NCBI GenBank assembly: GCA_002684315.1
Contig: NYVB01000122.1
Location: 1-6,989, forward strand
Reading direction: 5' to 3'
Source: Planctomycetaceae bacterium
GTDB lineage: Bacteria > Planctomycetota > Phycisphaerae > Phycisphaerales > SM1A02
DNA: 6,989 nt
Both the position numbers and the translations under genes were made by a program. Shown here in pieces: positions 1-5,748 of this stretch; within the stretch, counting starts at the first letter, position 1; each line of letters starts with the position of its first letter. The notes under the pieces were generated by a model. It saw only the letters and a list, made by a program, of their open reading frames with translations, was not told the DNA's origin and made no database searches.

Positions 1-1
1 A

Positions 2-403
2 ACTACGGCGCATCTCGCTCGCATCATCCGTGAAAGCTACGGCTCACGGGCGCGAGACTCCCGGGTGCACCCAGCGACCAGAACCTTTCAGGCGCTGCGG
101 ATTGCGGTCAATGATGAGTTGGGAGCGCTTGAAGCGTTGCTCAATGAACTCAGTCATGGAGCACGACGCGCGAAGAAAGGTCAGGCTGGCTGGCTGGCTC
201 CGGGAGCTCGACTGGCTCTCATAGGTTTTCACAGCCTTGAGGACCGGATGATCAAGCAGAGATTCGTCGAGATGGACCGAGAAGGCTTGCTGGATCGAAG
301 AACCCGCAAGCCGATCGGACCGAGTGATCCCGAAATCGGACGGAACGCCCGTTCAAGATCGGCAAAATTAAGGTGCGCCACGGTGGGCGCACAGGTCAGC
401 TAG
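2..403 (+). CDS. rsmH: 16S rRNA (cytosine(1402)-N(4))-methyltransferase RsmH, C-terminal part
   Basis: This is the last 133 residues of RsmH (MraW), open at the left edge of the window; the family is usually about 300 residues long. RsmH uses S-adenosylmethionine to N4-methylate C1402 of 16S rRNA in the cytoplasm. The reading frame is open from base 2 and holds the family signature HPATRTFQALRIAVNDEL (residues 23-40 of the fragment). It also has the later GFHSLEDRMIKQRF block and the near-terminal RTRKPIGPSDPEI...NARSRSAKLR block. The GTG at 65 encodes an internal valine and is not a start. After AKLR there is only a short tail, CATVGAQVS, and a TAG stop. rsmH commonly sits at the head of dcw clusters just before ftsL and ftsI, which fits the genes downstream. 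Identification is firm; the SAM-binding N-terminal half lies outside the window. Confidence 0.97.
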   Translation, partial: TTAHLARIIRESYGSRARDSRVHPATRTFQALRIAVNDELGALEALLNELSHGARRAKKGQAGWLAPGARLALIGFHSLEDRMIKQRFVEMDREGLLDRRTRKPIGPSDPEIGRNARSRSAKLRCATVGAQVS

Positions 404-417
404 AAGCCCATTTGGGC
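373..417 (+). promoter_or_regulatory. Two adjacent small hairpins at the rsmH/LysM gene junction
   Basis: A perfect 7-bp GC-rich stem, GTGCGCC/GGCGCAC (373-379 with 386-392, 6-nt loop), lies in the last codons of rsmH. A second 4-bp stem, GCCC/GGGC (406-409 with 414-417, loop ATTT), follows right after the stop. TGGGC at 384-388 could instead pair with GCCCA at 406-410, so the two forms are partly exclusive. No T-tract follows, so this is not a standard intrinsic terminator. It may affect transcript stability or read-through, or may be chance in GC-rich sequence. Confidence 0.25.
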
Positions 418-425
418 ACGTATGC

Positions 426-432
426 AGGGAAG
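426..432 (+). promoter_or_regulatory. Ribosome binding site that selects the LysM gene start
   Basis: AGGGAAG lies 7 nt before the ATG at 440. The in-frame ATG at 422 overlaps this site and has only the GCCC/GGGC hairpin upstream, so 440 is the better start. Confidence 0.6.
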
Positions 433-439
433 CAGACGA

Positions 440-1126
440 ATGACCCGTGAAAACAAGCTTGCATTGGTTCTTGGCTTCGGACTTCTCCTTCTTGCAGGGA
501 TCCTGGTGTCTGACTATCTGTCGGCCGGAAACCGGGTGCACGAAGATCCGCTGATCGCAACCAATCCCAGTCATATTCCGGATTCGGAAATACTGAAACC
601 AGCCAACCAAGTGCCGTCGAAGCGCTCGGCGCAGCGACCACGGACCGCCCAGGACCCGAAATCCGAACCGCTTCGCGAGATCCGCATGGGGGCTCCGCGA
701 GAGAAAACGCAACCCGGTGAACAGACTTCGACTGACCTCGATGTCCATATCGTGGACAAGGGCGAATCGCTCGGCATCATCTCGAAGAGGTACTACGGAA
801 CACCCAACTATGCGGACGAAATCGCACAGTTCAACAATCTCAGCGATCCCGATCGGGTCAAACTCGGCACACGGCTGGTTCTACCGAGGAAGTTCGCCGG
901 AAAGACGGCGCCATCGACCAGACCCGAAGCGCAATCGAGCCCGATCATGATCACGAAGAGAAACAAGACCGTCGAAGTTCGTGAAGGCGAGACGTTGAGT
1001 GACATCGCCAAGCGGGAACTGGGTGATGGAAACAAGTGGCGGGCGCTGTGGTTGGCGAACAAGAACGTCGTTCCAAACCCCGATCGACTGAGTCCCGGAA
1101 CCGTTCTTCAACTTCCAACCACCTGA
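440..1126 (+). CDS. Membrane-anchored protein with two LysM domains
   Basis: This 228-residue protein has a short positive N-terminus (MTRENK) and one hydrophobic segment at about residues 7-27. A polar, proline- and charge-rich linker of roughly 70 residues follows, then two LysM domains at about 102-149 and 178-226. Both domains show the LysM pattern: a GESL or GETL turn near the start, an I-(S/A)-K-R helix, an N-containing middle, and a closing LGTRLVLP or PGTVLQLP strand. LysM domains bind the N-acetylglucosamine backbone of peptidoglycan, so the protein probably spans the inner membrane with its LysM part in the periplasm. No catalytic domain is visible, which points to a structural or recruiting role. 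The start at 440 is preferred over 422 because of the Shine-Dalgarno placement and because the hydrophobic segment then begins close to the N-terminus. It lies 36 nt after rsmH and 14 nt before the ftsL-like gene, so it is probably co-transcribed with division genes. The specific function is unknown. Confidence 0.88.
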   Translation: MTRENKLALVLGFGLLLLAGILVSDYLSAGNRVHEDPLIATNPSHIPDSEILKPANQVPSKRSAQRPRTAQDPKSEPLREIRMGAPREKTQPGEQTSTDLDVHIVDKGESLGIISKRYYGTPNYADEIAQFNNLSDPDRVKLGTRLVLPRKFAGKTAPSTRPEAQSSPIMITKRNKTVEVREGETLSDIAKRELGDGNKWRALWLANKNVVPNPDRLSPGTVLQLPTT

Positions 1127-1140
1127 AGGTTTCGAGCTGT

Positions 1141-1434
1141 ATGTTCGCCAAGCTCCTCACGATGCTCCTTGCGCTCGGTCTGATGGCCGGTCTTCTTCTG
1201 GTCAATCGCCAGCGGATGTACGAAACCGTCGGTGAAAGAGTGCGACTTCATGATGAGGTCGAGAGGCTGAAACGAAGAATGCAGGAGCTCAAGGTGAGAG
1301 TCGCTGAAGCGACCGAACCGGCCGAGATCAACGACATGATCTCGGAGAACAAGGACGACTGGAAAGCGATTCAAGTGATTCACAGGCCGGTCACCATGGC
1401 GGACACGTGGAACAAGGACGTGATCGGACGATGA
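1141..1434 (+). CDS. ftsL: Small FtsL-like membrane/coiled-coil division protein
   Basis: This 97-residue protein has the FtsL/DivIC plan: a tiny cytoplasmic N-terminus (MFAK), one membrane helix at about residues 4-21, and then a charged coiled-coil stretch at about 26-60. Hydrophobic residues V30, L36, V40, L43, M47, L50 and V54 recur at roughly heptad spacing. The last 35 residues are polar and include several tryptophan and aspartate residues. FtsL sequences diverge strongly, so the name rests on architecture and on position directly before ftsI, its usual site in dcw clusters. FtsL works with FtsB and FtsQ to activate the septal synthase FtsWI. The start at 1141 is chosen because the membrane helix begins there and a GAAGG site (1125-1129) precedes it; an earlier in-frame ATG at 1036 would run well into the LysM gene. 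Its TGA overlaps the ftsI ATG by 4 nt (ATGA), a typical translational-coupling arrangement. Confidence 0.72.
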   Translation: MFAKLLTMLLALGLMAGLLLVNRQRMYETVGERVRLHDEVERLKRRMQELKVRVAEATEPAEINDMISENKDDWKAIQVIHRPVTMADTWNKDVIGR

Positions 1435-3413
1435 CACCCGATCCTGCGCCACGCCTGTCGACAAGAAGAATCAAATGGTTGTCGCGTCTCACGATGGCCG
1501 CCATTCTGATGGTGCTCATCGTCGTCCTGGGCAGAGTCGCACAGCTGAAGATCGCACCATCCGACCAGCTTGATGGCACCCAGGGCGCGCGGAGCGCGAG
1601 TTCACCTCAACCTCGTTTCAGAGGCACCGTCTACGACCGGAAAGGTCGTACCCTTTCCATCGACAAGCCGGCATGGCTTCTGGCGGTCGATCCGGACTTC
1701 TATTTCAAACATGGTCACCGCAGGATCATCGATCAGAACACGGCGCTGCAGACCCCCGGTCTCGACGATGCCCTGTGCCGATTCGTCGGGCCCATGGCTT
1801 TGATGCGTCAGCACCTGAAGCTGGAGAGAGCGGCACATCTCGGCAGAGAACTCTCAGAGCAGATCGAAATCGATCCCGATGGCGTCGAAAAGGCGTTGAT
1901 CGAGAGCCCCGGCTCGAAACGTTATCTCGTCCTCAAGAAACTCCTTGAGGACTGGGAGGTCGACCGGGTTCGAAACTGGATCGATGGCAGAAACCTGGGC
2001 CTGCGACTGGATCGACGTACGACCAGAAAGAACTATGGCCCGGACAGTCTCAAGATGATCGTCGGCAAGGTTCGAAACAACGGCCGAGGTGGTTCGGGCA
2101 TCGAGCAGCTTCTCGATGAGAACCTCATGGCGAAGAACGGAATGCTTCTCTCGCGAAGAACCGCCGGGGGGACCGTGATCTCGGTACCCCGAGGCTCCTA
2201 TGAAGAAGGGAACCACGGCGATGATTTTCAGCTGACCATCGATCTGCACATTCAGGAATTGGCGGAAGAGAGACTTGGCCGACAACTCGAGGAGTTCAAT
2301 GCGGGTGGCGGAAGATGCCTGGTGATCGATCCAAGGAACGGTGACATCCTGGCGATGGTCGATCTCCTACGACGCCGACCTGACTGGGACGAAGCCATTC
2401 TTGATGACCCGATGCGCCGTATCGAACCGAGCCTGGGGAGGAACAGGAATCTGGTCGATGCATTCGAACCCGGTTCGACCTTCAAGCCCTTCGTATGGTC
2501 GGGCGCGGTTCAGGCGGGGGTTGGAAGTACTCGGCCTGTTCCCACGGATGCCCGAGGACGAATCAAGGTCAATCTCGGCCCCATTCCGATTTCAGGAAGA
2601 AGAAACACCGTGAAGGATGCGGGAATCAATCCGTATCACGGTCCACTCGAGGACATCGAGACGATCCTCATCAGAAGTCTGAATACCGGAATGGTCGAGA
2701 TGGTCAGACCGCTCTCTGAGAATGAAACCCGTGACATCCTGGTGCGCTTCGGCTTCGGCAGTCGGACGAACTGTGGCCTGGGGGGCTCTGCCGAGCATGC
2801 AGGGCAGATCACCAGCCTCAAGAAATGGACGTTTGCCAACACATCGGTTTCGGTCTCGTTCGGCCATGAGGTCTCCGTGACCACACTTCAGATGAGCAGA
2901 GCGTTCAGCGCTTTCTGCAACAGAGGTCTGATGCCCCAGCTTCGACTGGTGAAACCGACATTGAAGACGAAGGATGGACCTCTTCTCGATTCGGCACCCC
3001 TGCTGATGAAGAGAGCGATCCCCGGGGACATCGCTGATCGAACGAAGAAGGCTCTTGGAAAAGTCGTCACGGAGGGAACCCTGAGCCGACACGCGAAGTC
3101 GATGCACTACACCATGTTCGGAAAGTCGGGAACCGCGGATCTCCCCAAACCCGGTGGCGGATATTTCAAGGACCGACATACGTCCAATGTGATTGCCGCG
3201 GCACCCTTTGAAGATCCACGAGTGCTCGTCATCTGCGTGATAGACGACCCTGACAAGTCGATCGGGCACTACGGCGGCACGGTGGCGGGACCCGTGGTCA
3301 AGGATCTGGTCGACATGATCCTCAAGTACGAGGGCGTGGTGCCCGACCTGAAGAGCGAGACGAGTTCAGGACCGGCGAAACTGGCCGCTGGTGGTGGAGA
3401 AGCGCGCAATTGA
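1431..3413 (+). CDS. ftsI: FtsI-type class B penicillin-binding protein (septal peptidoglycan transpeptidase)
   Basis: This complete 660-residue class B PBP cross-links septal peptidoglycan on the outer face of the inner membrane. It has a short cytoplasmic tail, a membrane helix at about residues 15-38, and the entry motif of the PBP dimer domain, RGTVYDRKGR (64-73). A long non-catalytic region follows, with the typical GIEQLLDENL segment at about 224-233, and then the transpeptidase domain from about 270. All three catalytic motifs are present: STFK with nucleophile S349 and K352, SLN at 416-418, and KSGT at 565-568. The C-terminus carries the expected GGTVAGPV block and a VVPD ending; no PASTA domain is present. 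Start ATG 1431 overlaps the ftsL-like stop by 4 nt. A GTG at 1407 would add eight residues but would overlap the upstream gene further. Context next to rsmH and the ftsL-like gene favours division-specific FtsI over an elongation PBP2 or a sporulation SpoVD. Confidence 0.95.
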   Translation: MTPDPAPRLSTRRIKWLSRLTMAAILMVLIVVLGRVAQLKIAPSDQLDGTQGARSASSPQPRFRGTVYDRKGRTLSIDKPAWLLAVDPDFYFKHGHRRIIDQNTALQTPGLDDALCRFVGPMALMRQHLKLERAAHLGRELSEQIEIDPDGVEKALIESPGSKRYLVLKKLLEDWEVDRVRNWIDGRNLGLRLDRRTTRKNYGPDSLKMIVGKVRNNGRGGSGIEQLLDENLMAKNGMLLSRRTAGGTVISVPRGSYEEGNHGDDFQLTIDLHIQELAEERLGRQLEEFNAGGGRCLVIDPRNGDILAMVDLLRRRPDWDEAILDDPMRRIEPSLGRNRNLVDAFEPGSTFKPFVWSGAVQAGVGSTRPVPTDARGRIKVNLGPIPISGRRNTVKDAGINPYHGPLEDIETILIRSLNTGMVEMVRPLSENETRDILVRFGFGSRTNCGLGGSAEHAGQITSLKKWTFANTSVSVSFGHEVSVTTLQMSRAFSAFCNRGLMPQLRLVKPTLKTKDGPLLDSAPLLMKRAIPGDIADRTKKALGKVVTEGTLSRHAKSMHYTMFGKSGTADLPKPGGGYFKDRHTSNVIAAAPFEDPRVLVICVIDDPDKSIGHYGGTVAGPVVKDLVDMILKYEGVVPDLKSETSSGPAKLAAGGGEARN

Positions 3414-3478
3414 TTCCGTGGTCCCAGGGCACGTGCGGAACACGAGGCACCGAGAGATCTGGAGAAGACTCAGAGTTC
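3414..3478. other. Convergent intergenic gap without a clear terminator
   Basis: This gap separates the 3' ends of ftsI (+) and the sugar-phosphate transferase gene (-). Only weak structures are visible. TTCCG/CGGAA (3414-3418 with 3436-3440) encloses a 17-nt interior that includes two possible G-U pairs. GAGAA/TTCTC (3462-3466 with 3476-3480) has a 9-nt loop and reaches into the minus-strand stop codon. Neither has a T-run on either strand. Transcripts may end by Rho or overlap at their 3' ends. Confidence 0.4.
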
Positions 3479-4741
3479 TCAAGCGGTTTCCCACTGCTTT
3501 CTGAGAGCGGATTTGATCGCGATCACACAGATGAAACTGAACACGACCACGAATGCGGCGTAGATGAAGCGTCCTTGAACCACCTGGAAGATGAACAGGT
3601 AGGACAGGACGATGCCGAAAAGGGCGAACAACGAAGTCAGAAAGTAGAGCGAGAGCACCGATCTCCTGACGTTGCCCTTGAAGTAGCGCAGAAGCATGTG
3701 GTGGATGTGGCCTGAATCGGCCGCCGACATCGGAAGACCCGCAAGCTTGCGCCGGATGATCGCCAGCAAGGTGTCCATGATCGGCAGAGAAAAGACGAAG
3801 AGGCCGGCGATGACCAGGTGGGTGTACCCCATTTCACCGAGCATCAGGATGATCACGACGCACATGTATCCGATCAGGAGACTTCCGCAGTCCCCGAGGA
3901 AGATGACCGCCGGGTTGAAGTTGTAGGGAAGGAATCCGAGCAGGACGCCCAGAAGCGAGAAGCAGAGAATGATTCGTGCGCCATCGAATTGTCTCAGACC
4001 GTCGGGATCGGGAATTCCGATCGCGATGAACAGTGAGATCACGAGGAAACCGATTGCCATGACCGCCGCGGTGCCGGTGAGCAGACCATCGAGGCCGTCG
4101 ATGAGGTTGGCCGAGTTGCATCCACCGATGACGAAGAAAGCCGTCAGAAAGGTCCCGGCCCAGTAATAGAGGTCAGCGGACCTGAGGCCGAAATCACCGA
4201 TGCTGAAAAGGACCGTCTCCGGAATGCCAAAGAATGGAACCAGGAGCCCGGAAGCGACGTTGGTACCGATTCCCGAGAGGGTGAGACCCGCGGCAGCGAC
4301 GAGTTGACCGGCGATCTTGAGTCGTGGATCCCATTGCCAGACATCGTCCATGAAACCGGTCAGCGAGATTGCAAACATGCCCAGCAGGACACCGATCGGC
4401 AACATTTCGTAGTTGATCGGAACATCGGCGGTGAAGATGTAACTGAAGAGGAGGCCGGAACACAAGCCGCCGAGAACGGCGATGCCGCCGAGATAGGCGA
4501 TCGGGAACTTGTGGACCTTCCGACTGCCGTCGGGATGATCGATGATCCCGCATTTCACCGCGATGTGACGAATCACGGGTGTCAGAAGTATGGTCACGAT
4601 GAATGACACGAAGAAGACCGGAACATAGGCGTTCAGAAGCGAGCTGGCGGTGACCTGGTCCACAGAATCGATCGAACCGCCCATGAAATCAAGGAATGTC
4701 GAATCCAGGATCATGTCGTCATCGAGGTCGAGATCATTCAT
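3479..4741 (-). CDS. WecA/TagO-type undecaprenyl-phosphate sugar-1-phosphate transferase
   Basis: This 420-residue polytopic membrane protein belongs to the polyprenyl-phosphate N-acetylhexosamine-1-phosphate transferase superfamily (MraY, WecA, TagO). These enzymes move a sugar-1-phosphate from a UDP-sugar to undecaprenyl phosphate at the cytoplasmic face, the first step of a lipid-linked glycan. Family motifs appear in order: DHPDGSRKVHKFP...GG (68-86), MDD (131-133), NSANLIDGLDGL (209-220), FLGDCGS (281-287) and HIHH (345-348). The HIHH loop and the RKVH segment point to the WecA/TagO branch rather than MraY. The GD-x-GS motif has Cys at x, where Ser or Ala is more familiar. An Asp-rich N-terminal extension of about 38 residues precedes the first membrane helix. 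The start ATG overlaps the upstream epimerase TGA by 4 nt and has an AAGGGGG site 6 nt before it, so the start is well supported. The sugar substrate cannot be read from sequence; GlcNAc is the common choice. Confidence 0.92.
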   Translation of the reverse strand: MNDLDLDDDMILDSTFLDFMGGSIDSVDQVTASSLLNAYVPVFFVSFIVTILLTPVIRHIAVKCGIIDHPDGSRKVHKFPIAYLGGIAVLGGLCSGLLFSYIFTADVPINYEMLPIGVLLGMFAISLTGFMDDVWQWDPRLKIAGQLVAAAGLTLSGIGTNVASGLLVPFFGIPETVLFSIGDFGLRSADLYYWAGTFLTAFFVIGGCNSANLIDGLDGLLTGTAAVMAIGFLVISLFIAIGIPDPDGLRQFDGARIILCFSLLGVLLGFLPYNFNPAVIFLGDCGSLLIGYMCVVIILMLGEMGYTHLVIAGLFVFSLPIMDTLLAIIRRKLAGLPMSAADSGHIHHMLLRYFKGNVRRSVLSLYFLTSLFALFGIVLSYLFIFQVVQGRFIYAAFVVVFSFICVIAIKSALRKQWETA

Positions 4742-5748
4742 CTTGTGCCCCCTTGAACATCGGCGATCGAAGCGAGGTCCTCAATGGTCTGCACCAATGA
4801 GACGGATGGAGCGAACTCCAGCACCTCTCTGATCCGTCCAAGATCAGGGGCACGAGCGACGAGATCTTCAAATCCGGGTGCATAGGCCTCGTCGTAGGGG
4901 ATCTTTTCAATTTCCGAATTCGAATCGAGCGTGTCGCAGACCAGACGTGCGAGTTCATTGATGGTGATGGGCTGGTCGTTTCCGAGATTGAACACACGGC
5001 CGTGACATGTCGTCTCTGCGAGCATTCTGGGGAGAATCGGAACGATGTCACGGACATCGCAGAAGCAGCGTGACTGCTCGCCGTCACCGTAGACCTGCAA
5101 GGGCCGACCGGAAAGCGCGGCATTCACGAATGACGGCAGGACCATTCCGTAGGTTCCGACCTGCCTGGGTCCGACGGTGTTGAAGAACCGTGCGATGACG
5201 ATGGGTGTTCCGTGTCTTTTCGCGTGGGCCAGACCGAGATACTCGTCGATCGCCTTCGAACAGGCATACGACCAACGGGAACGACTGGTCGGACCGAAGG
5301 TGATGTCGCTCTCTTCGTGGAAGGGGATCGATTCACTCTTGCCGTAGACTTCGCTGGTGGAGGCGATGAAGAGCGGCGTTCCGTGAGATGTCACGTGACC
5401 GAGCACCGCGGAGGTCTGCATGATGTTCGTCTCGATGGTGCTGATGGGGTCGTCCACGACCAGCTTCACCCCCACCGCAGCCGCAAGGTGGTAGATCGCA
5501 TCAAACCGGGAATCAGCACCTGCACCGGACAGCCACTCCGAAAGATCCGAATGAACGAAAGCCAGACGATCTGGATGCTTGCCGAGAAGCGGCTCGAGAT
5601 TCGAGAGTCTTCCTGTGGACAGATCGTCGACGACATCGACACGATGGCCGATTTTCAGAAGGTGATCAACCAGATGCGAACCTATGAATCCGGATCCACC
5701 AGTGACGAGCACGTGTTGTGATTCACTTGCAGTCATCGTGAAGACCAT
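4738..5748 (-). CDS. NAD-dependent sugar-nucleotide epimerase/dehydratase (extended SDR)
   Basis: This 336-residue extended short-chain dehydrogenase/reductase acts on nucleotide sugars in the cytoplasm. The Rossmann NAD motif GGSGFIG follows the first strand (G17, G20, G23). Acidic D41-D42 after the second strand suit NAD rather than NADP. The STSEVYG block (130-136) supplies the active-site Ser/Thr, and Y161/K165 form the YxxxK pair. The substrate-side stretch RFFNTVGPRQ (187-196) and the QVYGDGEQSRCFCDVRD block (219-234) resemble UDP-glucuronate decarboxylases and GalE- or Gmd-like enzymes. The exact reaction (4-epimerase, 4,6-dehydratase or decarboxylase) is not decidable here. Start ATG 5748 overlaps the upstream stop by 1 nt (TGATG), with AAAGGA only about 3 nt before it. 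A TTG at 5751 and an ATG at 5736 are alternative starts. Its position between a chain-length/kinase-like gene and a WecA-type transferase suggests it supplies a precursor sugar for surface polysaccharide. Confidence 0.93.
   Translation of the reverse strand: MVFTMTASESQHVLVTGGSGFIGSHLVDHLLKIGHRVDVVDDLSTGRLSNLEPLLGKHPDRLAFVHSDLSEWLSGAGADSRFDAIYHLAAAVGVKLVVDDPISTIETNIMQTSAVLGHVTSHGTPLFIASTSEVYGKSESIPFHEESDITFGPTSRSRWSYACSKAIDEYLGLAHAKRHGTPIVIARFFNTVGPRQVGTYGMVLPSFVNAALSGRPLQVYGDGEQSRCFCDVRDIVPILPRMLAETTCHGRVFNLGNDQPITINELARLVCDTLDSNSEIEKIPYDEAYAPGFEDLVARAPDLGRIREVLEFAPSVSLVQTIEDLASIADVQGGTR
4748..4754 (-). promoter_or_regulatory. Ribosome binding site for the WecA/TagO-type gene
   Basis: Read on the minus strand, AAGGGGG lies inside the end of the epimerase gene, 6 nt before the ATG at 4741. 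The overlapping stop and start plus this site allow both re-initiation and independent entry by ribosomes. Confidence 0.6.

Noticed and set aside
368..748. 126-codon minus-strand frame across the rsmH/LysM junction
   Set aside because: It overlaps the well-supported plus-strand LysM gene and has no recognisable domain.
1036..1140. Longer version of the FtsL-like protein starting at 1036
   Set aside because: It would overlap the second LysM domain by about 90 nt and put a charged segment ahead of the membrane helix; the 1141 start has a suitable upstream site.
2592..3269. 225-codon open frame on the minus strand
   Set aside because: It lies entirely antisense to the FtsI transpeptidase domain, shows no recognisable motif, and is a normal by-product of codon bias in GC-rich DNA.
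3410..3715. 101-codon plus-strand frame starting at a TTG that overlaps the ftsI stop
   Set aside because: Most of it is antisense to the conserved transferase gene and its product is a low-complexity, Asp/Glu-rich shadow with no family signature.
3479..4741. MraY identity for the membrane transferase
   Set aside because: The HIHH loop and RKVH segment match the WecA/TagO branch, and the operon partners are polysaccharide genes rather than mur genes.
5212..5721. 169-codon plus-strand frame
   Set aside because: It is antisense to the epimerase coding region, which has clear Rossmann and YxxxK motifs; no motif is seen in the plus-strand product.
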